This document shows positions 23,292-32,728 of a stretch of 39,158 nt of DNA, in pieces (the first letter of the stretch is position 1; each line of letters begins with the position of its first letter). Below the pieces are notes generated by a model, which saw only the letters and a program-made list of their open reading frames with translations, was not told the DNA's origin and searched no databases. Where the stretch lies: the NCBI GenBank assembly GCA_002483605.1, contig DLIG01000009.1, positions 25,160 to 64,317 of the forward strand, in the 5' to 3' direction. This DNA is from Sulfurovum sp. UBA7648. Lineage in GTDB: Bacteria > Campylobacterota > Campylobacteria > Campylobacterales > Sulfurovaceae. A program made the translations under genes and the position numbers.

Positions 23292-24018
23292 TAGCTACCA
23301 AATCTCCAAAAAGTATAAGATCTTGAAGCACGGCTTTTTGTGTCACGCCATCTTTGTCCATAGCGATCATAAACTCCCCTCGCCTGCTGGCAAAAATAGG
23401 TTGATTGATGATGGCCTTAAAGTACCAATGCCCTTTATTGCCTAGTTCTTGTTTATATCCGGACAAATTTGAAATAGCCGGAACAAATATCTCTATATTG
23501 CCGTTTTGGTTTTCAGCGCCTACTGCTTTGAAGCGATAAATTTTGGCTGTACCGTTTGATCTGGATATAAGTTTTGGTGTATTCATATACATAGAGAGCA
23601 AATCATCAGAACTATAAAATGACAGTTTTTCTCTCACGTCTGATACGACCTTGCCGTTCTCTTTTTTAATGATCCTTTTAGTGACTGTTTTTGTTTTATG
23701 GTCTATTGTATATATCTTATCTTTGATCTTTTCAGCACGGGAAATATGTACGATATAGCTATCAGATACATACTTTCCGTTTACTATATGTCCTCTGCTT
23801 GTATGTCTCTCTTGGCGATTAGAGCTCATTGTTTTGACTATGCCTGTAGTTTTGGCTTTAATGTCTATAATATATTTATTATTAGATTCATTGAGATATA
23901 TATTGGCTACACCAAGCTCTCCTAATGCTCCGAAACTAACACCATAATTAACATTAATACTTTTTGCATGTCCAAAAGTACTCAAAAACAATAATATAAA
24001 TATAACTGCTCTTTTCAT
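23278..24018 (-). CDS. DUF3108 domain-containing exported protein
   Basis: A 246-residue periplasmic protein with a signal peptide (MKRAVIFILLFLSTFGHA). The body is beta-rich: VNYGVSFGALGELGVANIYL, then YIIDIKAKTTGIVKTMSSNRQERHTSRG and SFYSSDDLLSMYMN, the pattern of DUF3108, a family of unknown function believed to form an outer-membrane-associated beta structure. I start at ATG 24018 because AAAGGAA lies upstream and the signal peptide begins there; a longer frame to 24048 adds an unlikely prefix. It diverges from der across a promoter-bearing gap. Confidence 0.85.
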   Translation of the reverse strand: MKRAVIFILLFLSTFGHAKSINVNYGVSFGALGELGVANIYLNESNNKYIIDIKAKTTGIVKTMSSNRQERHTSRGHIVNGKYVSDSYIVHISRAEKIKDKIYTIDHKTKTVTKRIIKKENGKVVSDVREKLSFYSSDDLLSMYMNTPKLISRSNGTAKIYRFKAVGAENQNGNIEIFVPAISNLSGYKQELGNKGHWYFKAIINQPIFASRRGEFMIAMDKDGVTQKAVLQDLILFGDLVARKTN

Positions 24019-24111
24019 CAATATTGTTCCTTTAATAATATACAGCATAATAACAAAAACGCTGTGAGATAAACGTGAAGTTATATTACAATCACACCTT
24101 ATGAGTTGTTA

Positions 24112-24120
24112 TGGTATAAT
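24112..24120 (+). promoter_or_regulatory. Extended -10 promoter of der-trpS operon
   Basis: TGGTATAAT is a full extended -10, 26 nt before the der ATG, leaving a leader of about 20 nt that holds the SD (AGGA). No -35 is evident. Confidence 0.6.
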
Positions 24121-24146
24121 ATATACCAAATAAAAATAGGATAAAT

Positions 24147-25535
24147 ATGAAAAAAGTAGCCATACTCGGACGCCCAAATGTAGGCAAAAGTTCTCTTTTT
24201 AATCGTCTGGCAAAACAAAGAGATGCTATCACATCCGATGTAGCCGGCACTACAAGAGACATCAAAAAAAGAATAGTAACAATTTCTGAGAACAGAGAAT
24301 TTGAAGTCATAGACACCGGCGGTATCGATGAAAGCAGCGAACTTTTTAGCAAAGTAGCTGAACTCTCATTTAAAGCAGCGCAAGATGCAGATGTAATACT
24401 CTATATGGTTGATGGAAAAATGCTGCCAGACGAAGAAGATAAACAGTTATTCTACCGTCTTCAAAAATTAGGCAAACCCTTAGCTCTTATTGTAAACAAG
24501 ATAGATAACGACAAAGAAGAACAAGAGAGATATTGGGAATTTATGTCATTTGGGCCAGAGGTCAGTTTCCCTGTTTCTGTCAGCCATAATCGTAAATTTG
24601 TACCGTTTTATCAATGGTTAGAAAAATACATTCCGCCGAAAGCAGAAGAAACCCTGACTATTCAAGAAGAATTTGATCCGCTTTTTGACGAAGAAGAAGA
24701 ACAAGCACCGCAGCAGGCTGAAGATGAAAAAAGCATAAAAGTAGCCATCATAGGACGAGTAAATACGGGCAAAAGCTCTTTATTAAATGCGTTACTAAAA
24801 GAAGAACGCTCGGTAGTAAGCGATGTAGCCGGCACTACCATAGATCCGGTAGATGAAACAATAACACATGGCGATTATGAAATAACATTTATAGATACTG
24901 CCGGGATTAGACGCAGAAGCAAAATAGTAGGAATTGAGAAATTTGCTCTTGGCAGAACCACTGATATGTTAGAAAAAGCCAATCTTGTACTGCTTGTAAT
25001 TGATGCTACACAAGGCGTAAGCGAGCTTGATGAGAGAGTAGCAGGCCTTATAGAAAAATATCGTCTAGCATGCCTTATTGTATTAAACAAATGGGATCTT
25101 AAAGGCGACAAAACATACGAAGAAGCTGTAGAAAATGTAAGGCATAAGCTCAAATTTTTGCACTATGCGTCACTTATCACAATATCTGCAAAAACCGGCA
25201 TGAGAGTACACAAGATCCTAGATGAAATAGTAAAGATCTACGAGAGATATTCCATGAGGATACCTACGGCCAAATTAAACGAAATTATTCGTGAAGCTAT
25301 TGGCCGCCACCATGTACCGTCACATAACGGGGCATCTGTCAAAATAAAATTTGCTACCCAATACGACACCAAACCGCCTCGCATAGCACTTGTTTCGAAT
25401 CGTCCCGAATATATTCACTTTAGCTACAAGAGATATTTAGCAAACTTTTTGAGAGAAAAATTCGATTTCGAGGGAGTGCCACTGGAGATAATAGCACGCA
25501 AAAGAGGAGAAAGAGACGATGATATTGAACAATAA
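24147..25535 (+). CDS. der: Ribosome biogenesis GTPase Der (EngA)
   Basis: Tandem-domain GTPase needed for 50S assembly. 462 residues. The first G domain has GRPNVGKS at 8-15, DTGG and NKID; the second has GRVNTGKS at 203-210, DTAG and NKWD. The KH-like C-terminal domain covers about 355-450, containing GASVKIKFATQYDTKPPRIALVSNRP-type sequence. The acidic linker between the G domains (DEEEEQAPQQAEDE) is normal. It is followed by trpS 12 nt later. Confidence 0.97.
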   Translation: MKKVAILGRPNVGKSSLFNRLAKQRDAITSDVAGTTRDIKKRIVTISENREFEVIDTGGIDESSELFSKVAELSFKAAQDADVILYMVDGKMLPDEEDKQLFYRLQKLGKPLALIVNKIDNDKEEQERYWEFMSFGPEVSFPVSVSHNRKFVPFYQWLEKYIPPKAEETLTIQEEFDPLFDEEEEQAPQQAEDEKSIKVAIIGRVNTGKSSLLNALLKEERSVVSDVAGTTIDPVDETITHGDYEITFIDTAGIRRRSKIVGIEKFALGRTTDMLEKANLVLLVIDATQGVSELDERVAGLIEKYRLACLIVLNKWDLKGDKTYEEAVENVRHKLKFLHYASLITISAKTGMRVHKILDEIVKIYERYSMRIPTAKLNEIIREAIGRHHVPSHNGASVKIKFATQYDTKPPRIALVSNRPEYIHFSYKRYLANFLREKFDFEGVPLEIIARKRGERDDDIEQ

Positions 25536-25547
25536 AAAAGGGGATAA

Positions 25548-26510
25548 ATGCGTATATTAACCGGTATTCAAGCAAGCGGAAAGCTCCATATAGGCAATTA
25601 CTTTGGAGCAATGAAACCTATGATCAAGCTCCAGGAAGAGCATGAGCTGTTTACTTTTATAGCCAACTATCATTCTTTGACCAGTTCAACCGATGCCAAT
25701 GCACTAAGACAATATACCCATGATGCTGCAATCGATTATCTATCTTTGGGTATTGATCCGAACAAGACCACTTTTTGGATACAAAGCGACGTGCCTGAAG
25801 TGCTTGAACTATATTGGATATTATCAAAATTTACCCCAATGGGACTCCTTGAACGAGCACACAGCTATAAAGATAAAGTAGCTAAAGGGATACCGGCCAA
25901 TCATGCGCTTTTCTCATATCCGGTACTGATGGCTGCTGATATACTATTGCTTGATTCTCAAAAAATCCCTGTAGGCAAAGACCAGATCCAACACATTGAG
26001 ATCACACGTGACATAGCTACAAAATTCAATAATGAATACGGAGACATATTCACACTCCCTGAATACATTGTAGAAGATGAGCTTGCTACAATTCCCGGCA
26101 TTGACGGTGATAAAATGAGTAAGAGCTATGGCAATACCATAGATATATTTATGAATGAAAAAGAATTGCAAAAACAGTGCAATAAGATAGTAACCACATC
26201 TACTCCGCTTGGCGAACCTTTGGATTTTAGCAACTGCAATGTATATGCGCTTGCATCGCTATTTTTGGATGATAATGGAAGGAAAGAACTTCAAACAAGG
26301 TATCAAAGCGGCTTGGAAGGATACGGACATTTCAAAAAATATCTAAAAGAACTTATCTGGAATGAATTTACCGAAGCTAGAGAAAAAAGAGCTTACTATG
26401 AAGCAAATCCTCACATAGTAGAAGAGATACTTGAAAACGGCGCATCAAAAGTCAAAAAATTGGCTCAAATAAAACTAAGAATCGTAAAAGACGCAGTGGG
26501 TTTGAGATAG
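25548..26510 (+). CDS. trpS: Tryptophanyl-tRNA synthetase
   Basis: Class I aminoacyl-tRNA synthetase charging tRNA-Trp. 320 residues. HIGN is at 14-17 (after TGIQASGKL) and KMSKS at 189-193. YFGAMKP, the HALFSYPVLMAADILL segment and VGKDQIQHIEITRDIA are typical TrpRS sequence. A G-rich SD (AAGGGG) precedes the ATG. The stop TAG is immediately followed by the ATG of the TRIC-like gene, so the two are coupled. Confidence 0.98.
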   Translation: MRILTGIQASGKLHIGNYFGAMKPMIKLQEEHELFTFIANYHSLTSSTDANALRQYTHDAAIDYLSLGIDPNKTTFWIQSDVPEVLELYWILSKFTPMGLLERAHSYKDKVAKGIPANHALFSYPVLMAADILLLDSQKIPVGKDQIQHIEITRDIATKFNNEYGDIFTLPEYIVEDELATIPGIDGDKMSKSYGNTIDIFMNEKELQKQCNKIVTTSTPLGEPLDFSNCNVYALASLFLDDNGRKELQTRYQSGLEGYGHFKKYLKELIWNEFTEAREKRAYYEANPHIVEEILENGASKVKKLAQIKLRIVKDAVGLR

Positions 26511-27125
26511 ATGACCAATGATATACTATTACTCGTAGCTGATAGTATAGGTATCATTGCATTTGCTCTAAGCGGACTTTTTATTGCTACTAAAGAGCGC
26601 CTTGACCTTCTTGGACTTTTTATCATTGCATTTTTAACAGCTCTTGGCGGCGGGGTAATCCGTGATATCATCATAGATAGACCGCTTATGAGCTTCACTC
26701 ATTATTTGCCGGCATTTCTCGTTATCGGAGTAGTTATCATCGGACTTTTGTTTAAATTACACAAAAAAAGCGAAATAGCAAGCCATTATTTATTTATCTT
26801 CTCCGATACATTAGGACTTGTATCATTTGCAATTACCGGCAGTCTTTTGGGCATAGCAGCAGATTTTCACATCATTGGAGTAATGTTTCTAGCTCTTATC
26901 ACGGCTGTTGGCGGCGGAGTATTGCGGGATATGCTGCTCAATGAAGTACCATTGCTGCTCAAAAGTGATTTTTATGGAAGCATAGCCTTGCTTGTCGGTA
27001 TGGTACTTTATATTTTGTATATAAACGACATGCTAAACAGTGCTGCTGTTTTGGGAGTGTTCATAGGCGGAATTTCGTTACGTCTGATCGCTTTTTATAG
27101 AGATTGGCATCTGCCGAAATTGTAA
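26511..27125 (+). CDS. TRIC-type cation channel family protein (UPF0126)
   Basis: A 204-residue, seven-TM inner-membrane protein built from two repeats. Each carries the GGGxxRD signature: ALGGGVIRDIII in the first half and GGGVLRDMLLNEVP in the second. This is the YadS/YicG (UPF0126) family, structurally related to TRIC channels; the transported ion and the physiological role are not known from sequence. It starts directly at the trpS stop. Confidence 0.9.
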   Translation: MTNDILLLVADSIGIIAFALSGLFIATKERLDLLGLFIIAFLTALGGGVIRDIIIDRPLMSFTHYLPAFLVIGVVIIGLLFKLHKKSEIASHYLFIFSDTLGLVSFAITGSLLGIAADFHIIGVMFLALITAVGGGVLRDMLLNEVPLLLKSDFYGSIALLVGMVLYILYINDMLNSAAVLGVFIGGISLRLIAFYRDWHLPKL

Positions 27126-27175
27126 ATATATAATAATTTATATTTATTATCTTAAACATATTATTAAAAAAGAAA

Positions 27176-27184
27176 TGTTACAAT
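27176..27184 (+). promoter_or_regulatory. Extended -10-like element before the small lipoprotein gene
   Basis: TGTTACAAT (TGn plus TACAAT) lies 31 nt before the GTG start in an AT-rich gap after the TRIC-like gene, suggesting an independent transcript. Confidence 0.4.
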
Positions 27185-27214
27185 AATTTTAATTTTAAAA
27201 TAAGGAAAGATAAA

Positions 27215-27631
27215 GTGAAATTAAACGGTATGATAAGCAGTCTTATAATTATATCTATTTTGAGCGGTTGTATCGGCCGTGTTGAGAAAGTTACTCCGGC
27301 AGTGCAAGCGGGTGATGATGGATTAAACTGTACACAAATTCTAGGATCAATGGTACTCAATACCAAAGAGGCGGAAAAACTGATCGAAGAACACAATCAA
27401 AATTCAGATACACCAATAAATGTCAAAGGTGTTTTTATCGTCTTTCCTTTTGTATTTGTCAACAGTGTTCCTAGCCAAGCTGAAAAGGAGCATGCATTTA
27501 TCAAAAGAAATCAAGTCTTGGCTGAACGCTATCGCCTGAAAAATTGTTCTCCAAAAATTGAAGAATATACAGAAAATAGAATTTTACTGGACACAAATTA
27601 CTCAAAATTATCTACAAAAAAACCGCAATAA
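27215..27631 (+). CDS. Small lipoprotein of unknown function
   Basis: A 138-residue protein with a lipoprotein signal peptide (lipobox ILSGC) and a periplasmic domain not recognised as any family. The sequence has one further Cys pair (NCTQIL and LKNCSPK), possibly a disulfide, and a central hydrophobic strand GVFIVFPFVFVNSVP. The start is GTG at 27215, supported by AAGGAAAG 6-9 nt upstream and by the basic N-terminus MKLNG. It ends at a strong hairpin facing murI. Confidence 0.75.
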   Translation: MKLNGMISSLIIISILSGCIGRVEKVTPAVQAGDDGLNCTQILGSMVLNTKEAEKLIEEHNQNSDTPINVKGVFIVFPFVFVNSVPSQAEKEHAFIKRNQVLAERYRLKNCSPKIEEYTENRILLDTNYSKLSTKKPQ

Positions 27632-27684
27632 CATAGCTTTTTCTAGTCTCTATGCACTAAAGCATATGGACTAGAAAAGTTATG
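27632..27684. terminator. Long hairpin between convergent lipoprotein gene and murI
   Basis: CTTTTTCTAGTC (27637-27648) pairs with GACTAGAAAAG (27669-27679). Inside, TATGC (27651-27655) pairs with GCATA (27662-27666) around a 6-nt loop, and CATA/TATG extends the outside. T-runs follow on both sides (ATCTTTTT on plus, a seven-T run on minus near 27620). It fits a bidirectional intrinsic terminator. Confidence 0.75.
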
Positions 27685-27690
27685 ATCTTT

Positions 27691-28473
27691 TTATATTACT
27701 ATTCTATCTATCTCTATTTTCTTGCCTAGTATATATTCTACCATTGAGGGCTTTATATCTCCGGTTGATGCGATATACAGTTGAGTATCTCCGCTATTTA
27801 CGTGTCCGCGTTCATGAAGCAAGGAAAGGACTCTTTTGGAGATCGCATCAGCAGTTTGAATTAACTCAACAGGATGGACTATGACTTGTTTTATAGCTTT
27901 GCCAACCAATGGATAATGAGTACATCCAAGCACGATAGTATCCACATTTGCTTCCCTCATAGGAGCCAGCCAACGTTCTAACATTGATATGGTTTTAGGT
28001 GTATCGGTTTCCCCATTTTCTATCTGCTGCACCAATCCATCACAAGCTTGCTCAAAAACTTCAACCGAATATTGATCGCTAAGCTCATCTACCAAACTTT
28101 TATATTTTTCACCATTTAGAGTAGCAGGGGTAGCTAATATACCGACTTTTTTGGTTTTACTGTGAGAAATAGCAGGTTTAAGCCCTGGTTCGGTTCCTAC
28201 GATAATGAGATTTGGATATTTATTTCTCAGTTCGGTTATTGCTGCGCTTGTTGCAGTATTACAAGCAACCACTAATGCATCTATATTATGATTTTTAATA
28301 AGGTACTCAGTTATGGCGATGCTAAAATCTATTATCTGCTCTTTTGTCTTTTCTCCATAGGGAGCATTGGCCGTATCGGCCACATAATATATATTTACCC
28401 CTTTTAAATATCTAAGCATCGCACTAACTACGGTTAGGCCGCCTAAACCAGAGTCAAATACACCGATATTCAT
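27691..28473 (-). CDS. murI: Glutamate racemase
   Basis: Supplies D-glutamate for peptidoglycan by cofactor-free racemisation with two cysteines. 260 residues. IGVFDSGLGGLTV at the N-terminus, the first catalytic Cys in VVACNTATS, the second in VLGCTHYPL. PYGEKTKEQI and TPATLNGEKY are also conserved. I use ATG at 28473; a TTG four codons upstream is also open. Confidence 0.96.
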   Translation of the reverse strand: MNIGVFDSGLGGLTVVSAMLRYLKGVNIYYVADTANAPYGEKTKEQIIDFSIAITEYLIKNHNIDALVVACNTATSAAITELRNKYPNLIIVGTEPGLKPAISHSKTKKVGILATPATLNGEKYKSLVDELSDQYSVEVFEQACDGLVQQIENGETDTPKTISMLERWLAPMREANVDTIVLGCTHYPLVGKAIKQVIVHPVELIQTADAISKRVLSLLHERGHVNSGDTQLYIASTGDIKPSMVEYILGKKIEIDRIVI

Positions 28474-28558
28474 TTTTACCGCCAATCAATGGATAGTTTC
28501 ATCGTTTAGTTTATTGTAGTGTTACATTAAAAATTCGTAACTAGCAGCCAAAAGCCAA

Positions 28559-29878
28559 TTATGCACCATCATTCATAATAGAGAGAAATTCTTCATTGTT
28601 TTTAGTCTTAAGCATTTTAGAGAATAAAAATTTAAGACCTTCCACCTCTTCCATATTTTGCATAGCATTTCTGATAGCCCATACTTTTTGCAGCGTATCA
28701 GGAGTAAGTAAAAGTTCTTCTTTTCTAGTGCCTGATTTGATTACATCAATAGCAGGATAGATACGACGGTCTGCAACATAACGGCTAAGGATTACTTCCG
28801 AATTGCCGGTCCCTTTGAATTCTTCAAAGATCACCTCATCCATCCTGCTACCGGTTTCTATAAGTGCAGTAGCTATAATTGTCAGACTTCCGCCCTCTTC
28901 TATATTTCTAGCAGCTCCAAAAAACCTTTTTGGCTTATGCAAAGCGTTTGCATCCACACCGCCTGAAAGCACTTTACCCGAACTCGGAGTAACCGTATTG
29001 TAAGCTCTTGCTAATCTTGTAATGGAGTCAAGTAATATAACGACATCTTTGCCTAGCTCTACGCGTCTTTTTGCTTTTTCTATAACCATCTCAGCCGTCC
29101 TGACATGATTTTGAGCAGGCAGATCAAACGTAGAACTATATACTTCTCCTTTAACTGAACGTTGCATATCGGTTACCTCTTCAGGTCTTTCATCCACGAG
29201 CAATACCATCAGTGAAGCATCCGGATTGTTATAAGTGATTCCATGGGCTAACTCTTTAAGAAGCTCGGTTTTACCGGTGCGAGGAGGAGCAACTATCAAT
29301 GCTCTTTGGCCTTTGCCTATCGGGGTAAATAGATCTAATACCCTTCCTGTAAGTTTCATTGGATTATATTCAAGCTTAAGTTGTTCGCTGGCATATAGAG
29401 GCGTAAGATTATCAAATAATGGCCGCTGTTTAGAGATTTCAGGAGAGAGGTAGTTGATGGCTTCTATTTTTAGAAGTGCATAGTATTTTTCTTGATCTTT
29501 TGGCGGACGCACTTGCCCGGTTACTATATCACCGCTGCGAAGTGAAAATAGTTTTATTTGGGTGCTGCTCACATATGTATCGTTACTAGAATTGGCAAAA
29601 TTACTGTCAATTGAACGCAAAAATCCATATCCATCATTCATAAGCTCTAATATTCCGGTAAAGAGTATATAGCCGCCTTGACTAACTTGGGATTTTAGAA
29701 TTTCAAATATAAGGTCTCTTCTAGGAAGTTCATGCGGATTTTCCACTTTCATCTCTTCTGCAATTTCAAGAAGTTGATTTAATGGTTTTTGCTGTAATTC
29801 TTCTACCTTATAACCTTCTACAGGTACGTGTGTTCTGCTTTTGCGGTTATGGTGAGTGGGTTTTTTTTGATCGCTCAT
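28559..29878 (-). CDS. rho: Transcription termination factor Rho
   Basis: Hexameric RNA-dependent ATPase that ends transcription at unstructured C-rich RNA. 439 residues from ATG 29878, which has AGAGG upstream; a further 20 in-frame codons upstream look non-homologous. N-terminal helical region about 20-70, RNA-binding cold-shock-like domain about 70-145 (GYILFTGILELMNDGYGFLR), Walker A APPRTGKTELL, Walker B VVILLDSITRLARAYN, the Q-loop/R-loop region SGGVDANALHKPKRFFGAARN and the C-terminal YPAIDVIKSGTRKEE. It diverges from ccoI, as in Campylobacter jejuni. Confidence 0.98.
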   Translation of the reverse strand: MSDQKKPTHHNRKSRTHVPVEGYKVEELQQKPLNQLLEIAEEMKVENPHELPRRDLIFEILKSQVSQGGYILFTGILELMNDGYGFLRSIDSNFANSSNDTYVSSTQIKLFSLRSGDIVTGQVRPPKDQEKYYALLKIEAINYLSPEISKQRPLFDNLTPLYASEQLKLEYNPMKLTGRVLDLFTPIGKGQRALIVAPPRTGKTELLKELAHGITYNNPDASLMVLLVDERPEEVTDMQRSVKGEVYSSTFDLPAQNHVRTAEMVIEKAKRRVELGKDVVILLDSITRLARAYNTVTPSSGKVLSGGVDANALHKPKRFFGAARNIEEGGSLTIIATALIETGSRMDEVIFEEFKGTGNSEVILSRYVADRRIYPAIDVIKSGTRKEELLLTPDTLQKVWAIRNAMQNMEEVEGLKFLFSKMLKTKNNEEFLSIMNDGA

Positions 29879-29952
29879 TGTGCCTCTTATTATTGCATGG
29901 AATATATGGTTATGAAGATAAAATAGGCAAATTGCCATAAGTTTATATTTGT

Positions 29953-29958
29953 ATTATA
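29953..29958 (-). promoter_or_regulatory. Probable rho -10 element
   Basis: A perfect TATAAT on the minus strand, 75 nt before the rho ATG. It leaves a leader of roughly 65 nt, long enough for the Rho autoregulation common in bacteria, though no specific site is visible. Confidence 0.45.
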
Positions 29959-30018
29959 CTATCTTGACTCTTAAAAAATTAAATCTTTCAAATAAACCGT
30001 CTCTATTTATTTTTATTT

Positions 30019-30027
30019 TGGTAAAAT
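30019..30027 (+). promoter_or_regulatory. Extended -10-like promoter of ccoI-ccoS
   Basis: TGGTAAAAT (TGn plus TAAAAT) lies 29 nt before the likely TTG start of ccoI and about 60 nt from the divergent rho -10. Confidence 0.45.
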
Positions 30028-30056
30028 AGTCAACTTCAAAAAAATAAGGCTTGGCG

Positions 30057-32486
30057 TTGGCAAAGGTAAAATGTACTCACTGTAATCTAATATTTGATGA
30101 AAGTGCAATGATAGTAGAAAAAATAAACAATGAAACATGCCACTTTTGTTGTCATGGATGTCAGGGCGTTTATCATCTGCTAAGCAGTGAAGGACTTGAT
30201 ACATTTTATGATAAACTTGGGAAAACCACACTTACGCCTCCTGCGAAAATAACGCAAGACGATCTAGAAAGATTTGACTTGGAAGGGTTTCGCAAAAAAT
30301 ATGTCAAGATACGACCCGATGGCACCAATGAGATAAATCTCATTATAGAAGGCATACACTGTTCTGCATGCGTATGGCTCAATGAAAAAGTACTTCACAA
30401 AACCAACGGTATCATAGAAGCTACTATAAACTATACCAACAATAAAGCAAAAGTTATATGGGATAACGAAACCATTAATCTTTCGCAAATCATACAAACC
30501 ATTCGTTCTATAGGATACGATGCTTTCCCATATGATCCGGCTTTACAAGAAGAAAGGGCCGTCAAAAACCGTAGAGATTATTACGCGCGTATTTTGGTAG
30601 CTGTATTTGGTATGATGAATATCATGTGGATAGCAATTGCTCAATATGCAGGTTACTTTACCGGCATAGAGCAAAAATTCAAAGATATACTAAATGTTGC
30701 AGAATTTATATTAGCTACGCCGGTATTATTTTATAGCGGCTGGGTCTTTTTTCGCGGGGCGTACTACGGGTATAAAAATCGTATGATCAACATGGATACT
30801 CTGGTAGCCACCGGAGCTACTATGGCATACATTTATTCTATATATGCGATGATCAGCAAACATGGTGAAGTCTATTTCGATTCCGTTGTTATGATCATCA
30901 CATTTGTACTTGTAGGCAAATATCTAGAAGTTCTCAGCAAAAAACATGCCGTTGATACACTCGATCTTCTTACTAGCACTATACCTACAGAGGTTATGAT
31001 AGTAAGCAATGGGGTTAAAAATCTAATAGCGGTTGAAAATATAGTTATAGGTGACATCATAGAGGTAAGAGCCGGAGAAAAAATCGTTATTGACGGTATC
31101 ATCACAGATGGCGCAGGATCATTCGATGAAAGTTCGCTCACAGGAGAAAGTATACCGATATACAAACAAAAAGGAGATACCATACTGAGCGGTTCTATTT
31201 GTTTAGATAGTGTAGTGCAATACAAAGCTATCAAAGATGCTTCTAATTCACTGCTTCACTCTATAGTAACACTCCTTGAAGAATCAGTAACCAAAAAGCC
31301 AAAAATAGAACAACTTGCCAACAACATATCGGGTTATTTTTCTGCGATCATACTCACGATTGCTATAGCTACATTTGCCGGCTGGTATCTATATGACGGT
31401 GATTTTGAAAAAGCTCTTATTGTATCTATATCGGTTATAGTCATAGCATGCCCGTGTGCTTTGGGGTTGGCCACTCCTATGTCAACTCTTGTAGGAATTA
31501 GTGTGGCAGCAAAAAGAGGGGTTCTGTTTAAAGAAGCAACTTTTTTGGAGACTATGGCGAAAAGTACCATGATTGCAATCGACAAGACAGGTACAATCAC
31601 AGAAGGCAAACCTTCTGTTGTCAATGCCATTATTCATAAAGAATTTGATCATAACCTTTTATATTCACTAACAGCATCATCAAATCATCCGATCAGCCAA
31701 GGTATCAAAAGATATCTAGAAGAAAAAAATGACGATCTTCAAGAACTAAAATTAGAAGAGATACAAACAATACAAGCCAAAGGTATCGTTGCAAAATATG
31801 ATAATTACACTTTAGCCGGCGGCAATAATGCATTAATGGAAGAACTTGGTATCAAAACTGCAATTTTGTCACAACATTCACTATTCTTTTTTGCCATTAA
31901 CGGAATGCTTATAGCATCATTTGAACTTAGTGACAAACTTCGCCCTGGTACAAAAGAAGCATTATCTGCACTTAAATCATTAGATATGAAAATTGCTATG
32001 TTAACAGGGGATCATGCACTAAGCGCCAATACCATAGCCAAAGAGGCCGGTATCGTGAGTGTATACAACAGCCTATTGCCTCAAGATAAAGCTTCACTAA
32101 TTGATAAATTCCACGACCAAGGAGAAATAGTCTTGATGGTCGGGGATGGCATCAATGATTCAATTGCGTTAGCTAAAGCAGATATCGCTATAGCAATGGG
32201 AAGCGGAGCGGACATAGCCATAAGCGTGAGTGATGTTGTGCTATTGGATGAAAAACCTCATAAAATTGTAGAGGCTTACCGTATATCAAAAAGAACATAT
32301 CAAGCAATCAAAGAAAATCTCGGTTTTTCGATCGTATACAATATAATAGCAGTACCATTAGCTATAATGGGGTTTGTATATCCGCTTGTAGCTGCTTTGT
32401 CTATGAGCCTAAGTTCGCTTATAGTTGTAGGTAATTCCATAAGAATTAAACGTATTAAATTTGACAAAGAGGAAAAAAATGAGTAG
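30057..32486 (+). CDS. ccoI: Copper-translocating P1B ATPase, CcoI-type
   Basis: Inner-membrane copper exporter that supplies copper for cbb3 cytochrome oxidase assembly. About 809 residues. A Cys-rich N-terminal domain (CTHC near residue 6, then CHFCCHGCQGVYHLL) is typical of CcoI/FixI rather than plain CopA. A heavy-metal-associated domain has GIHCSACVWL (CSAC 102-105). Eight TM segments are expected; the ion-binding CPC is at 465-467, the phosphorylated Asp in DKTGT is D509, and the hinge GDGINDS is near the end. I prefer the TTG at 30057, 7 nt from AAGG, over the TTG at 30051, which touches the SD. It overlaps ccoS by 8 nt. Confidence 0.93.
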   Translation: MAKVKCTHCNLIFDESAMIVEKINNETCHFCCHGCQGVYHLLSSEGLDTFYDKLGKTTLTPPAKITQDDLERFDLEGFRKKYVKIRPDGTNEINLIIEGIHCSACVWLNEKVLHKTNGIIEATINYTNNKAKVIWDNETINLSQIIQTIRSIGYDAFPYDPALQEERAVKNRRDYYARILVAVFGMMNIMWIAIAQYAGYFTGIEQKFKDILNVAEFILATPVLFYSGWVFFRGAYYGYKNRMINMDTLVATGATMAYIYSIYAMISKHGEVYFDSVVMIITFVLVGKYLEVLSKKHAVDTLDLLTSTIPTEVMIVSNGVKNLIAVENIVIGDIIEVRAGEKIVIDGIITDGAGSFDESSLTGESIPIYKQKGDTILSGSICLDSVVQYKAIKDASNSLLHSIVTLLEESVTKKPKIEQLANNISGYFSAIILTIAIATFAGWYLYDGDFEKALIVSISVIVIACPCALGLATPMSTLVGISVAAKRGVLFKEATFLETMAKSTMIAIDKTGTITEGKPSVVNAIIHKEFDHNLLYSLTASSNHPISQGIKRYLEEKNDDLQELKLEEIQTIQAKGIVAKYDNYTLAGGNNALMEELGIKTAILSQHSLFFFAINGMLIASFELSDKLRPGTKEALSALKSLDMKIAMLTGDHALSANTIAKEAGIVSVYNSLLPQDKASLIDKFHDQGEIVLMVGDGINDSIALAKADIAIAMGSGADIAISVSDVVLLDEKPHKIVEAYRISKRTYQAIKENLGFSIVYNIIAVPLAIMGFVYPLVAALSMSLSSLIVVGNSIRIKRIKFDKEEKNE

Positions 32487-32715
32487 TAATATAATGATAT
32501 TGATGTTAAGCATATCTACATTTTTGGGTGCATTGGGTCTCTTGGCACTTCTTTGGGGGCTTAAAACCGGACAATTTGATGACCAATCCAAATTTATCGA
32601 TGGCGCCAGATATGACAATGAAGAAGAATTAAAAGATGCCGTTATGATGGAAAAAAAACAACGTGCTCAAAAAGAAAAACACAATAAAGAAAAAAACTAT
32701 AAACCGGCAGACTGA
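32479..32715 (+). CDS. ccoS: cbb3 oxidase maturation protein CcoS
   Basis: A small membrane protein (78 residues) with one TM helix (about 4-24) followed by the CcoS hallmark LLALLWGLKTGQFDD and a charged Lys/Glu tail. Needed for cofactor insertion into cbb3 oxidase, together with CcoI. The ATG at 32479 has GAGGA upstream and overlaps the ccoI stop; the longer frame from TTG 32461 lies inside ccoI and looks unlikely. The ccoG and ccoH genes are not in this window. Confidence 0.93.
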   Translation: MSSNIMILMLSISTFLGALGLLALLWGLKTGQFDDQSKFIDGARYDNEEELKDAVMMEKKQRAQKEKHNKEKNYKPAD

Positions 32716-32728
32716 TACGGGGTAAACA

